DNA from: a virus
Length of the DNA stretch: 25,720 nucleotides
Virus record (IMG/VR): IMGVR_UViG_3300008952_000271
Coordinates: 1 to 25,720 of that record
Reading direction: 5' to 3' (one strand)
Positions 1 to 8,157 of the stretch are shown here, in pieces. Numbering within the stretch: the first letter of the stretch is position 1; every line of letters begins with the position of its first letter. The notes beneath the pieces were generated by a model, which was not told the DNA's origin, did not search any database, and was given only the letters and a program-made list of their open reading frames with translations. A program made the translations under genes and the position numbers.

Positions 1-8
1 TTTGCCAT
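1..8 (-). CDS. First codons of next gene, probably major capsid protein (partial)
   Basis: The minus strand has an ATG at 8-6 followed by GCA and two further bases before the window ends. A GGAG Shine-Dalgarno lies just upstream (16-19 on the plus strand as CTCC). Only two residues (Met-Ala) are visible, so the identity is inferred from position: in related phages the capsid gene follows the scaffold gene and the small conserved gene that precede it here. Confidence 0.45.
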
Positions 9-15
9 AAGTTTT

Positions 16-46
16 CTCCGTAAGTTTACAGATTGCTCCGTAAACT
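16..46 (-). promoter_or_regulatory. Duplicated Shine-Dalgarno block and hairpin in the capsid leader
   Basis: The 77-nt leader between the gene ending at 86 and the start at 8 holds two copies of TTACGGAG on the minus strand (plus-strand 16-23 and 36-43). It also holds a perfect 7-bp inverted repeat, AGTTTAC at 23-29 and GTAAACT at 40-46. The upstream Shine-Dalgarno sits in the hairpin loop and stem; the downstream one is next to the start codon. This could be a translation enhancer or an RNA processing site ahead of the most highly expressed gene. That role is inference. Confidence 0.4.
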
Positions 47-85
47 GGTTAATAAAATTTCGTTGGATTAGGAATCGCTAATAAA

Positions 86-547
86 TTAGTTCTTCTTAGT
101 TCCACCGAAGGTTACACGAGTCTGCCTCTCAGCATTGATCGGCATACTTGGGTGCTGTTCCTTCATGAGATCTTGTTCAACCGCGGTGTCTTTGTCTTGA
201 GTAATCTTGTTAAAGTACTCGTCGCGCGATTTTACAATTTCCATCGGTATCCTTGCCAGCAAAAGGCCGCCAACTCCGATCACCCCTTTGTATTTTCCCT
301 CATTTAAGACTGGATAATTCGATCCTGGATATTCATCAGCTCTTACAAGCTCGTATCCTGATCTTAATTTACCGGCCATGTTCTTTGTATCATCAAAGCC
401 CATTGACTCAGCTCTTATCCATCTATGATGGTACCCGTCTGGTGCAGGGGGTGCATCTAAAGATGATGGTGGAGTCCAAACTTTTTTCTGAGAAGTTTTT
501 TCTCTAGTCTGACTCGCACGGGAAGTTTTAATGTCTTCTTTTTTCAT
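86..547 (-). CDS. Conserved phage protein between scaffold and capsid genes
   Basis: This 153-residue protein has a basic Lys/Ser/Thr-rich first 25 residues, then a segment running WTPPSSLDAPPAPDGYHHRW, a middle part with RADEYPGS and a GVIGVGGLLLARIP stretch, and an ending rich in charged residues (DLMKEQHPSMPIN). I recognise the pattern as a protein repeatedly found between scaffold and capsid genes in uncultured marine phages, but I know of no assigned function. The GVIGVGGLLL stretch is hydrophobic but short. The start is 4 nt from the stop of the scaffold gene, so it is probably cotranscribed and cotranslated with it. A minor head or assembly protein is the most likely role. Confidence 0.8.
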   Translation of the reverse strand: MKKEDIKTSRASQTREKTSQKKVWTPPSSLDAPPAPDGYHHRWIRAESMGFDDTKNMAGKLRSGYELVRADEYPGSNYPVLNEGKYKGVIGVGGLLLARIPMEIVKSRDEYFNKITQDKDTAVEQDLMKEQHPSMPINAERQTRVTFGGTKKN

Positions 548-551
548 ATGC

Positions 552-1562
552 TTATACCTCCTTCGTGATTTTTAGTTGTTTCGCATATTCTTCAAGTGGC
601 ACACCTAATTTTTTAGCGATTGCTACTTGTGATGATGTGAGTCTCACAGTATTGCGACTAGGTCGTACACTGCGCGTCGCTGACGCTACTGTTTGTGTCG
701 GTTTAGTCGATTCCTTAGACTCTGTTTTACCAAATTTATGTGGGAAGTCAAGACGCATTCGCTTGTCTATCTCCGCATAATATTCGTCAGATTTGGGATC
801 CATTCCCTCGTCCTCGGTTAGTTTTTTGTGATAATCAAAGGCTGTATAGGTCATAGCACTGTCTTTTCCAAACCAATCGTTCTTTTCAGCCCATGCTTCA
901 GCCTTTGGATCAGATGGTGGAGCTTTAAGTGCATCATCTAAAGAAGGGGTTTTAACTTCTTTTTCCTTCGTTTCAGATAATCTGCTCTTCAGTGTATTAA
1001 CTCTAGCTTCTTCAACACCCAGTCTTGCAATGTCTTTTTGTGCTTCAACTTCAGCATTGATATCGCCTGTTTCTCTTGCTCTTGCTAATTTTGCTTGAGC
1101 AGCTTGTAAGCCAGAATTAAGTCTATTTTCAATTGCCGTGACATAGTTTGGTTCCAATCGTGAAAGTTTCGTTTTCATTTGAGAATGTTCTTTTTGAACA
1201 CCTTTGGCATAATCTAAAGCGGCTTCCTTTTGTCTTTCCGCTTCACGCCATTTTTTCGTTAGTTTCGCGATTCTTTTTTGAACACCTTGACTATATTCTT
1301 CTAATTCTTCTTTTTTCTCGTCTTTTGTTTCTTTTACTTCTTCCTTTTTCTCTTCTTTTGGTTCTTCTTTAACTTCAGGTTCTTGGTCCGTGGTTACTGT
1401 TTCTTTAACCTCTTCTTTTGGCTCTTCCTTGACTTCAACGGGAGCCTTTTCTTCGGGAAGGGTAATATCAACATCTGGTCCTGATGTATCAATATCAACC
1501 GTCTTTTCTTCCTTGACTACTTCTTCTTTTTTTACTTCTTCTTTTACTTCTGCTTCTGGCAT
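552..1562 (-). CDS. Capsid scaffolding protein (putative)
   Basis: This 336-residue protein has a very acidic, low-complexity first third (Glu/Lys/Val/Pro repeats such as VKEEPKEE), a predicted coiled coil at about residues 85-210 (GVQKRIAKLTKKWREAERQK onward), and a basic C-terminal helical tail (SSQVAIAKKLGVPLEEYAKQ). This architecture, and the place between portal and capsid genes, is typical of phage scaffolding proteins, whose helical core and basic C-terminus bind capsid subunits. AGGAGG precedes the ATG. The acidic repeats are built from GAA/GAG-rich codons and are probably length-variable. Function is inferred from architecture and synteny rather than from a catalytic motif. Confidence 0.75.
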   Translation of the reverse strand: MPEAEVKEEVKKEEVVKEEKTVDIDTSGPDVDITLPEEKAPVEVKEEPKEEVKETVTTDQEPEVKEEPKEEKKEEVKETKDEKKEELEEYSQGVQKRIAKLTKKWREAERQKEAALDYAKGVQKEHSQMKTKLSRLEPNYVTAIENRLNSGLQAAQAKLARARETGDINAEVEAQKDIARLGVEEARVNTLKSRLSETKEKEVKTPSLDDALKAPPSDPKAEAWAEKNDWFGKDSAMTYTAFDYHKKLTEDEGMDPKSDEYYAEIDKRMRLDFPHKFGKTESKESTKPTQTVASATRSVRPSRNTVRLTSSQVAIAKKLGVPLEEYAKQLKITKEV

Positions 1563-1576
1563 AGTTCCTCCTATGT

Positions 1577-2035
1577 TTAAATATTATGCAGCACGGATTC
1601 TGGATTTTTAATCGTGCCCAAAACCTCATCGTCGTTTAACAGACGGACTTCTCCGCCTTCTATGGGTAATCTTGATCCTGCATAGCGAGCAAAGATCACC
1701 CAGTCACCCTTCTTGCACCACGGACCTGTGGTGAATTTTTCACGATCAGCATAAGCTAATGGTCCCATCTTCAAGACATAGCCACAATTCGTAGCCACTC
1801 GTAATTTGTCTAAAGATTCTTGTGCAATTAAAATTCCACCCTTCGTTTTTTCTCTAGGTGTAAAAGGTAATACTAATAACCTCCAGCCGCTAGGCATAGG
1901 GAGTTGTGAGATTTGGTCTTTGATATTTTCTGGATTTAAGGGTTCTTTTTCTTTGGTGTTTTGATATTTTTCTTCCAAAGCATTTCTATGTTTTGGGAGT
2001 TCCTTTTCCGAGGTCGATAACGTTTCCTTGTTCAT
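1577..2035 (-). CDS. GroES-like co-chaperonin (Cpn10)
   Basis: This 152-residue protein has an extra ~45-residue charged N-terminus and then a Cpn10-like barrel: GWRLLVLPF, a mobile-loop-like segment EKTKGGILIA at about 60-69, VLKMGPLAY, then KKGDWVIFARYAG and a C-terminal LLNDDEVLGTI. The fold order matches the GroES family, and the loop resembles the GroEL-binding mobile loop. Phage co-chaperonins such as T4 gp31 redirect host GroEL to fold the capsid protein, which fits its position in the head operon. The ATG has AAGGAG 9 nt upstream and overlaps the end of the preceding gene by 50 nt. It replaces or supplements host GroES by inference only. Confidence 0.85.
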   Translation of the reverse strand: MNKETLSTSEKELPKHRNALEEKYQNTKEKEPLNPENIKDQISQLPMPSGWRLLVLPFTPREKTKGGILIAQESLDKLRVATNCGYVLKMGPLAYADREKFTTGPWCKKGDWVIFARYAGSRLPIEGGEVRLLNDDEVLGTIKNPESVLHNI

Positions 2036-2225
2036 CTTTTTGCTCCTTAGCTTTTAGCAGGTTAGAGATTTCCTGAAGCATGTACTGATACGTACGTGCC
2101 TGTCCTAACATATATTGATATTTCTCCATATTGTCAATACCACCACTAATCATGGTGTCACCGACACGTTGAAGATTATCGCGCATTAGTTTTTGTAACT
2201 TTGATACGATAGTTAATGGATCCAT
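1986..2225 (-). CDS. Small helical phage protein, unknown
   Basis: This 79-residue protein is mostly helical: VSKLQKLMRDNLQRVGDTMI, then a Tyr/Gln-rich helix (YQYMLGQARTYQYMLQEIS), and a polar tail. No known domain was recognised. It starts at the last base of the preceding gene's stop (adjacent at 2225) and overlaps the co-chaperonin start by 50 nt, so it belongs to the head operon. Small helical proteins in this position are common in related phages but unassigned. Confidence 0.7.
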   Translation of the reverse strand: MDPLTIVSKLQKLMRDNLQRVGDTMISGGIDNMEKYQYMLGQARTYQYMLQEISNLLKAKEQKDEQGNVIDLGKGTPKT

Positions 2226-2419
2226 TAGATCATTTTTTTGTAATAATTCTTATAACTTTTATTTGACACTTTCACTCCACCCAAGTCACCTTGAATGTGA
2301 GTACCAATGTACTCTCCTGGTGCAGGTAAGTCAAATTCGTCAATTCTATCGTCTTTTAGATTTGTTTCCTCAGTTTTTCTTGAATTTGCGATTGTTGGTC
2401 GCCATCTTGGGTTTACCAT
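2225..2419 (-). CDS. Small conserved phage protein, unknown
   Basis: This 64-residue protein has a basic start (MVNPRWRPTIANSRK), an acidic middle with a DEFDLPAPGEYIGTH segment, and a Tyr/Lys-rich end (KSYKNYYKKMI). No domain was recognised. Its ATG overlaps the stop of the holin-like gene at 2419, and its stop overlaps the start of the next gene at 2225. Translational coupling on both sides supports a real gene. Function unknown. Confidence 0.7.
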   Translation of the reverse strand: MVNPRWRPTIANSRKTEETNLKDDRIDEFDLPAPGEYIGTHIQGDLGGVKVSNKSYKNYYKKMI

Positions 2420-2811
2420 TATTTTTTACCTCCTCCATTACGAAATATCTGTGTACCCTTTATACCAAATACGCTGGCAACTACAAGTATCCATAAATTT
2501 GTAAACCATTTCGGCAGATTAGAGAAATACTCAAAGAAGATTTCTATCTTCCTCATCGCCTCCGGATCCTCTGTCCAGACCGACCAGGCAAGCACGATTA
2601 TTGGAAGCGTAAGTATCGCAAGCACGATTTCGTCCTTGTAGTCGTTTTGCCGAGCTTCTAAAAGTTTGCCCTGGTAAGATTCCTCACCTCGGGCCATACG
2701 CTGCGCATGCATATGCTGTGCATCCGCCATCGCCATTTTAGTTTCTTGTCTTTTCTTATAAATGTGGCTTCCTGCTTGCAAAGCCATTTTTGCTAGTCCA
2801 AACCAAGCCAT
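2419..2811 (-). CDS. Two-helix membrane protein, holin-like (putative)
   Basis: This 130-residue protein has a polar, Met/Gln/Ala-rich N-terminal half (about 1-58) and then two hydrophobic segments, EIVLAILTLPIIVLAWSVW (about 61-79) and WFTNLWILVVASVFGIKG (about 103-120), followed by a basic tail ending GGGKK. The arrangement, with a soluble helix, two membrane segments and SVFGIKG near the end, resembles the holin-like proteins of gene transfer agents and many phages. Holins form the inner-membrane pores that time lysis. No endolysin is visible next to it, so lysis function is inferred. Start and stop are coupled to its neighbours. Confidence 0.6.
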   Translation of the reverse strand: MAWFGLAKMALQAGSHIYKKRQETKMAMADAQHMHAQRMARGEESYQGKLLEARQNDYKDEIVLAILTLPIIVLAWSVWTEDPEAMRKIEIFFEYFSNLPKWFTNLWILVVASVFGIKGTQIFRNGGGKK

Positions 2812-2812
2812 A

Positions 2813-2971
2813 TTACACCCAAGTTACAGGTTTTTGTGGTCTTGCTTTAACAACAGCTCCTCTTTTAACAGGATTTGTATCTTTTACAAATTTTTCCTGT
2901 TTAACGGGTCTGTCATTTCTCCGTGCGTCTGGAGATGCGACTGTTTTTTGTTTAACGTAGTTCCACGCCAT
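2813..2971 (-). CDS. Small basic protein after portal gene
   Basis: This is a 52-residue frame beginning MAWNYVKQKTVASPDARRND and ending KARPQKPVTWV. Its ATG overlaps the portal stop (TAATG at 2973-2969), and its stop lies one base from the next start at 2811. The product is rich in Lys, Arg, Val and Pro and has no recognised domain. The tight coupling on both sides and the lack of any other coding frame in this stretch support it as a gene. Function unknown. Confidence 0.65.
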   Translation of the reverse strand: MAWNYVKQKTVASPDARRNDRPVKQEKFVKDTNPVKRGAVVKARPQKPVTWV

Positions 2972-5466
2972 TAGTTACTCCTTCCATTAGTTCTAGGCTT
3001 CATTCTTGCAAGTGTCAATCTATTTTCATTTGCCATTTCTTGCTTCTCAATTGAAGTATCAGCTCTCAATTCAGCTAAATCTTCATTCTGATCAAGTTTA
3101 TCTTCAACATTTCCTTGATTCATCATCGCTCTCATTCTCTCAAGATTAATTTTTTCTTGCGCTGCTTTTCGTTTAGATTCGTTATCCATAGCTCTAATAT
3201 CAAGTTCTCTTGCTCTTAATTTAGCAATTGGATCATGATCGAACTGAGAAGTAACTGCTTTTTCCTCTTTCATGAATTCTTCCATCATTTCAGACACTAA
3301 AACAGCTTTTCTTGCTTCAATTTTCTGTTGAAGAGGTATTATTTGTTGTTGAATTTGTGGATTCTGTGGATTTTGTGCTGCTATTCGCTGCATTTGTGCT
3401 AATTGTTTCATTTCATCTCTAAATTCTAGCTCAATTTGCTCTTGAGCCATCAAAGAAATGTGTTGTAAACAGTTTTTTTCAATTGCAGCCCCTACCATAG
3501 GTGCATTTCTAACCATATTAGTCGCTAAAAAGTTTAAATGTGATGTAATATGCGATCTGTGGTCTTGTCCTGGAAAAGCTTGAAAGGGTAAACCTGCTAA
3601 AGCATCAATATGTTCTAAAGCTGGGTCTTTTGGAACCGGTCTTGGTGGTTTTTTCAAAATTAAATCAATATCTTTTGCACCTAATGCCTCATACATGTTT
3701 CGATATACTTCGTATTGGTTGTGAAGTGCTGGATTTGAGGCCGCCAATTGCAGTTCCGTTTGTGCGAGGGAGATCCTTTGAGTCTGACTAAAGATATTTG
3801 GATCCGCAACTGGCAGAATATCTACTCTGTCATCAAAGTCCGTTTGCATAATTTGCCTTTGGCCTCCAACAACATCGTATGGATATACGGCTGGTAGATA
3901 AAGTTTGAAAACTCTAGCAAGCAATGTAAATTCTTTTCTCATTGCTGCGTATAATCTCTTATGTATGGCTGACATCGTTCTTGAGCCTCTTTCTAAAAGC
4001 GCAACGGTCGTGCCCACTGCCGCTTGTTGATTACCCTCACCTACTTGCAGGTCCGCTATAGAAGCGAATCGTTGTCCTGCTTGTACCACGACGCCCATAA
4101 GTGCTAATAAGGTTTGAGAAGGTTCTTTAAACGGAAGCATCATAAATGCGTCTTTCAAATTTCCACCTGGTGCGTCGACATCTCTAAATTCTCCAGGTTG
4201 AATGGATTGTGCTTCGTCTCTCATTTTAATTCCACGCATTTTAAATCCTGCGGGTAAATTAGATAAGGTTCCTGCGTCTAGTAATTGTCTTAACGCAGCA
4301 GTTGCAGTTCTAGATAATCCACCTATCATGTGAATAAGACCAAAGCCATAAAAGCCTAAGCCTGGTAAAAATTTAAAATGAACAAAATAATCAATTTTCT
4401 TTTTCATTGGATCGCCCATTTGATAATTTCTACGAATGGATAAAATTTTTCTTGTACCTTCTTCAACGGTTACAATGTAGGGTAATTTAATTCCTGTAGA
4501 TTCTCCTGTTTGTGGGTTTGTATCTTCAAAACCATCTAAATTTAAATCAATATGGCATTCAAGAATCGTGAACATACGATCATCACGTCCTCTTGATGTT
4601 CCTTCCAGCTTTCTTTCCTTTTCTTGAAGTTCTGATTCAATTAGATGAGTTGGAGTTAATTCAATATCTCGATAAAATCCACCCACTTGCTGTTTTCTTA
4701 ATTCATTTTCCGTCATACGAACCATGTGAATAATAGATTCACATTCATCTAAAGATGAAACTGTATACGGAACGACTAAATCATCTGCAGGAACAAATTT
4801 AGAAACGGCTCTCTGCATCAATTCATCATAATAAATTTTTTTAAATGCAGACCCTGCAAGCGGTAAATAAAATAACATCTGATCAAATTCAGCCTCGTAC
4901 TCAGGCATTTTGTTCATGATCTGATAATTCATAAATTCTTTAACACGAATTCCTTGTTGCTCCTTATCAGGAGACAACATGCCAACGATTTGTGTTCTTA
5001 CGGGTCCTGTTGAAGGTAATAATTCTTTATATGCTAAAGATTGAAATTGAGTCACCGCTTCTGCAAGGACAGGGTGTGTTGCACCAGAGGCACCTTTAAA
5101 AGGTTCACTTCTGTCATCATATTTAAATCCTAAAAGATCTAATCCTGATGTATAAGCTCTTTCCCAATCACGTCTTGAATTTTTATAATCTTGATAATCT
5201 GTAAAAAGTTTTGATCCTAATGGATCTAAAACATCATCAGGTAATAATTCTGCTAAATTAGCAAAATGGTCTCCTGATTGTTCAACACTTCCAATGGAAG
5301 GGTCAAAATTAATGTCGACACTACCATCTTCGTTTTGTTGAACATCAATGGGTTTATCACCTTGTTGTTCAATTATATCTTTTTCTTCTTCTACTTGAAC
5401 ATCTTGTGGATTAGGTATGTTTATTGTTTGTTTAACGTTGGGTAACGCTTTGTCAATCTCTGCCAT
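2971..5466 (-). CDS. Portal protein
   Basis: This 831-residue protein forms the dodecameric ring at the capsid vertex through which DNA enters and leaves, and it docks the terminase. I recognise the N-terminal region (DINFDPS, then NLAELLPDDVLDPLGSKL) and the strongly conserved GFKYDDRSEPFKGASGATHP segment of large portals in uncultured marine phages. A long helical C-terminus rich in Gln and Glu (about 665-810) resembles the barrel/tail region of long portals. Length suits the large, P22-like portal class. GGAG precedes the ATG. It follows terL through a small overlapping gene and is followed by a coupled small gene. Confidence 0.9.
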   Translation of the reverse strand: MAEIDKALPNVKQTINIPNPQDVQVEEEKDIIEQQGDKPIDVQQNEDGSVDINFDPSIGSVEQSGDHFANLAELLPDDVLDPLGSKLFTDYQDYKNSRRDWERAYTSGLDLLGFKYDDRSEPFKGASGATHPVLAEAVTQFQSLAYKELLPSTGPVRTQIVGMLSPDKEQQGIRVKEFMNYQIMNKMPEYEAEFDQMLFYLPLAGSAFKKIYYDELMQRAVSKFVPADDLVVPYTVSSLDECESIIHMVRMTENELRKQQVGGFYRDIELTPTHLIESELQEKERKLEGTSRGRDDRMFTILECHIDLNLDGFEDTNPQTGESTGIKLPYIVTVEEGTRKILSIRRNYQMGDPMKKKIDYFVHFKFLPGLGFYGFGLIHMIGGLSRTATAALRQLLDAGTLSNLPAGFKMRGIKMRDEAQSIQPGEFRDVDAPGGNLKDAFMMLPFKEPSQTLLALMGVVVQAGQRFASIADLQVGEGNQQAAVGTTVALLERGSRTMSAIHKRLYAAMRKEFTLLARVFKLYLPAVYPYDVVGGQRQIMQTDFDDRVDILPVADPNIFSQTQRISLAQTELQLAASNPALHNQYEVYRNMYEALGAKDIDLILKKPPRPVPKDPALEHIDALAGLPFQAFPGQDHRSHITSHLNFLATNMVRNAPMVGAAIEKNCLQHISLMAQEQIELEFRDEMKQLAQMQRIAAQNPQNPQIQQQIIPLQQKIEARKAVLVSEMMEEFMKEEKAVTSQFDHDPIAKLRARELDIRAMDNESKRKAAQEKINLERMRAMMNQGNVEDKLDQNEDLAELRADTSIEKQEMANENRLTLARMKPRTNGRSN

Positions 5467-5570
5467 TTATTCTCCGTTAATATGTTTCTAACCTTTTTAT
5501 ATTGATTATTCAAGCCTTGTGATAGGGGTCCTCGTTTAGGAGGTACCGTTGTTGTTAGTTTTTTAACCAT
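5421..5570 (-). CDS. Small basic protein between terL and portal
   Basis: This 49-residue frame begins MVKKLTTTVPPKRGPLSQGL and ends RYPTLNKQ. Its ATG overlaps the terL stop (TAATG at 5572-5568), and its last 46 nt overlap the portal start in another frame. The KKLTTTVPPKRGP opening is a pattern I associate with small proteins at this locus in related phages, from memory. It is basic and Pro-rich at the start and has no known domain. A head-tail or packaging accessory role is possible but not shown. Confidence 0.6.
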   Translation of the reverse strand: MVKKLTTTVPPKRGPLSQGLNNQYKKVRNILTENKWQRLTKRYPTLNKQ

Positions 5571-7042
5571 TAATAATACTTATGTCTCGGTTTAAAGATC
5601 TTTTCATCTTTATAATCTTCAGGATGCGGTATTAACCCACCTTGTCTAAATCGCATCACGGCTTGGGTCATACTATCCACCAAGTCGTCATGATCCCCAT
5701 ACGGGAATGCAGCACATTCCTCTATGACTTCCTGTGCAAACTCCTTGTGAGTGGGCGCCCATATGGTGCCGCTTTCAAATAGCGGTGCCACCGAGTTTAC
5801 CCTTGTATGCTTATCATTTCCTTTGCTAGGTGTAAAGTTAATAACTGGGATGCCCATATTCCGTAATTCGTAAGTGAGCGGCAATCCTGAGGCTTTCGCT
5901 TCCACTAAAACTGTTTCCGGTTGCCAGTACTTATAAGATTCGAGGGCCTTTCTCCTTAATTCAGGGAACTCGTATCTTCCTTTAATGGCATCCACTAAAA
6001 TTAAATTAGGAGGTGCATCAACATCTTTTCTAAATACGCCCCATGTTGTAATGGCACTAAAGTCAGCCGTTTCTTTTTTCATAAAAGCCGTATCGTAAGA
6101 TTGTATCACGTGATCCAAGGTCGGCATCCAGTCGTGCTTCCACTTCTTCCACCATTCTCGTTTAATAATGGCTCCTTCTTCTGAAGTTGGGTTCTGCATC
6201 CACTGAGCATTCCATTTACCCAAGGACAACGAAGCCTTAACCGTTTCAAGTTCGCCCACCTTCCAATACTCTGGCCATACCGGTTTACCACTTGGCATGA
6301 TGGCTGGGAATTCTATTAATTCCCATTGATCCGCTTTCGCTTCTTTTTGAGCCTGCATCAACATACCTGTCAAATCTTTTGTATTCCATCTCGTCATGAC
6401 ACAGACAATTTGTCCGCCAGGTTGCAAACGTTGTCGTGGTCCTGAGGTATACCATTCGTAAGCACGCTCCAATGCGGTCAGGTTCATTGCATCTTGTTCC
6501 GAGTGTGGGTCATCAATAATCAATAAGTCCGCACCACGGCCCGTGATCGCTCCGCCAACACCCGCTGCGAAATATTCGCCGCCTTGCGCCGTTTCCCATC
6601 TTCCTGCCGCTTGTGAATCTTCTCGAAGTCTAGTTTCAAAGACTTGTTTATATTCAGGAGAGTCCATCAATGTTTTAGCTTTTCTGCCAAAACGAATGGC
6701 GAGCTCTCCTGTGTGAGTGGTTTGAATGATTTTTAATTTAGGGTTTCTGCCAATCATCCATGCCGGTAGCAACGATGAGGCAAATTCAGATTTAGTATGC
6801 CGTGGTGGCATATTAATAATGATTCTTTTACTTTTACCCATTGCCATGTCGTTAAATTTATTGGCTACAATCTTGTGATGGGATCCTTGGATGAATTCTG
6901 GCCACATATGCTTCACGAAGCTTAAAAAGTCACCACGGACCTTGGCTTCATGCTTCTTCTCGTTGTACTTCAAGTACATCTTATAGAAGTCTTTTTTCAC
7001 ATCAGGTGGTAATTTCTTTATTTTTTCTAGGTCTATTTGCAT
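5570..7042 (-). CDS. terL: Terminase large subunit (packaging ATPase and nuclease)
   Basis: This 490-residue protein is the motor that pumps DNA into the prohead and cuts concatemers. The ATPase domain has a Walker A-like MPPRHTKSE (about 78-86), Walker B LLIIDDPHSE (about 173-182) and a CVMTRW coupling motif (about 214-219). The C-terminal RNase H-like nuclease shows SYDTAF (Asp 317), VEAKASG (Glu 381) and GDHDDLVDS (about 450-457), which supply the acidic metal ligands. I chose the ATG at 7042 (MQIDLEKIKKLPPDV) because it matches the usual start; an upstream TTG at 7078 would add 12 residues. Neither has a clear Shine-Dalgarno, and the leader is a run of A/T. Confidence 0.95.
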   Translation of the reverse strand: MQIDLEKIKKLPPDVKKDFYKMYLKYNEKKHEAKVRGDFLSFVKHMWPEFIQGSHHKIVANKFNDMAMGKSKRIIINMPPRHTKSEFASSLLPAWMIGRNPKLKIIQTTHTGELAIRFGRKAKTLMDSPEYKQVFETRLREDSQAAGRWETAQGGEYFAAGVGGAITGRGADLLIIDDPHSEQDAMNLTALERAYEWYTSGPRQRLQPGGQIVCVMTRWNTKDLTGMLMQAQKEAKADQWELIEFPAIMPSGKPVWPEYWKVGELETVKASLSLGKWNAQWMQNPTSEEGAIIKREWWKKWKHDWMPTLDHVIQSYDTAFMKKETADFSAITTWGVFRKDVDAPPNLILVDAIKGRYEFPELRRKALESYKYWQPETVLVEAKASGLPLTYELRNMGIPVINFTPSKGNDKHTRVNSVAPLFESGTIWAPTHKEFAQEVIEECAAFPYGDHDDLVDSMTQAVMRFRQGGLIPHPEDYKDEKIFKPRHKYY

Positions 7043-7078
7043 TTGAAAAATTTTTTTTAAAATTTTTTTCAGTTTCAA

Positions 7079-7363
7079 TATGAAATTTTTTTAATTTATT
7101 CCATATTACGCTAATAATCAAGGCTACCCCCCATAATGGTTTATGGGGCTTTAACCGTCTAAATCAAGCACTAAAGCCCAAGAAAAAAGATTCCTTTTCT
7201 GAAAAAAATGTTTAAGGGTTAGGGGAATTTCAAATTCGTTGGCCGTTGTGGTACCTCTATCGAAGGAGTTCCCCCCTTCTAGTTCAATCAATCGTGGTTA
7301 ATAGTTCACGTTCCATAGTTCAACGCCAACGGAACACGAACCAATATAGATAAAAAGATTTTA
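7079..7363. other. Gene-free stretch upstream of terL
   Basis: No convincing frame is present. It contains a perfect 8-bp inverted repeat CCCCATAA/TTATGGGG (7129-7136 and 7141-7148, loop TGGT) without a U-tract, plus A/T runs close to the terL start. A CGCCAAC motif (7324-7330) and the 12-mer GAACACGAACCA (7332-7343) both recur at 7924-7930 and 7907-7918. The position beside terL makes a pac/cos recognition site or a terL promoter possible, but nothing in the sequence proves either. Confidence 0.5.
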
Positions 7364-7403
7364 TATAAAAGAAAACCTCTGACGAGGTGAGTCGTCAGAG
7401 GTT
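7364..7403 (-). terminator. Intrinsic terminator
   Basis: A perfect 11-bp stem (AACCTCTGACG at 7374-7384 with CGTCAGAGGTT at 7393-7403, 8-nt loop) is followed on the minus strand by a T-rich run, TTTTCTTTTATAT. It lies 13 nt past the stop of the minus-strand gene at 7416 and has no U-tract in the plus direction. It therefore ends that gene's transcript and insulates terL from it. Confidence 0.85.
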
Positions 7404-7415
7404 CGTGGATCTTGG

Positions 7416-7745
7416 TTATTTAGAAAAGCAACTTGAATGAGTCCCTTGCTTGATACAATACTGCTCAACTTCATTATCATAAGACTCAACCATTTTATCA
7501 TAATTAAGTTTTCTATATTTTGGTAGACTCATCACATAATCTTGACACTCACCACTTAACTCTTCAAAGTAGTCCTTGCCTACTTCTGATATATCAACCC
7601 ATTCCCATTCTCTCCAAAACTTGCCATTGAATATATTAAACTTACCTACATTCACATAAGCATTTTTTGGATTTAAAGCAATATTTTCAATTTTGTTAAA
7701 ATTATCGCTTTCAATCGCTTTATTCATTGTTTCGTTTGTACTCAT
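7416..7745 (-). CDS. Hypothetical protein, monocistronic
   Basis: This 109-residue protein is acidic overall, with an aromatic centre (FNGKFWREWEWVDISEVGKD) and a Tyr-rich C-terminal half. It has two Cys near the end (QYCIKQ, SSCFSK) and one at ECQDY. No known domain was recognised. It has its own Shine-Dalgarno GGAGGA, a plausible promoter (7764-7792) and a strong terminator (7364-7403), so it is a self-contained transcription unit. Two abutting palindromes lie about 60-100 nt upstream, making it a candidate for early or regulated expression. It shows no visible helix-turn-helix. Confidence 0.7.
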   Translation of the reverse strand: MSTNETMNKAIESDNFNKIENIALNPKNAYVNVGKFNIFNGKFWREWEWVDISEVGKDYFEELSGECQDYVMSLPKYRKLNYDKMVESYDNEVEQYCIKQGTHSSCFSK

Positions 7746-7763
7746 ACTTCCTCCTTTTTAATT

Positions 7764-7792
7764 AACATAAGATTTTATGGGAGAGCCGTCAA
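7764..7792 (-). promoter_or_regulatory. Candidate sigma70-type promoter for the gene at 7416-7745
   Basis: On the minus strand TTGACG (7792-7787) is followed after 17 nt by TATGTT (7769-7764). The start codon is 19 nt further. The two TGTTGC-N6-GCAACA palindromes begin 15 nt upstream of the -35 box, where an activator or looping repressor could bind. Confidence 0.45.
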
Positions 7793-7807
7793 GCTCTATT
7801 TCTATAC

Positions 7808-7843
7808 TGTTGCAAGAATGCAACATGTTGCCAGGATGCAACA
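7808..7843. promoter_or_regulatory. Two abutting 18-bp palindromic operator-like sites
   Basis: TGTTGCAAGAATGCAACA (7808-7825) is followed with no gap by TGTTGCCAGGATGCAACA (7826-7843). Both have the form TGTTGC-N6-GCAACA with perfect half-sites and a divergent centre, the hallmark of a dimeric DNA-binding protein. A third copy with the same half-sites and spacing is at 13807-13824. No obvious regulator gene is present in the window. Confidence 0.7.
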
Positions 7844-8091
7844 CCGGACACACAACCAGGACTAGAATTATCAGCATAGAAAAGGAACAGAGCTAGAAGA
7901 TCCATTGAACACGAACCACGAATCGCCAACTAAATGTGAATAACTTTTGACCGCGAATCAAAGGCTATAAAATTTGAGGTAATTACTTTTAAATACTCTA
8001 CTTTATAATGGTTCTAAATAAGGCAATAACTATTGATATTATACAACAATAAAGCGAAACGAATGGGCAATAATAGAGCTATAATTTAAAG
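7844..8091. other. Gene-free leader of the small-gene array
   Basis: No plausible frame with a start signal was found. It holds the second copy of GAACACGAACCA (7907-7918) with CGCCAAC (7924-7930), then AT-rich sequence leading to the candidate array promoter. Confidence 0.45.
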
Positions 8092-8130
8092 TACAAAAAG
8101 ACTTGCAATGGATATATAATAATGTAGGAT
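8092..8130 (+). promoter_or_regulatory. Candidate promoter of the small-gene array
   Basis: A consensus -10 TATAAT lies at 8115-8120 but has only a weak -35 (TACAAA, 8092-8097). An overlapping alternative is TTGCAA (8103-8108), 16 nt, then TAGGAT (8125-8130). The sequence downstream, GATAACAAA then AAGGAG, closely matches that following the second candidate promoter at 8807-8834, which supports shared function. Confidence 0.45.
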
Positions 8131-8157
8131 ACTCCGAGATAACAAAAAGGAGAAAAG

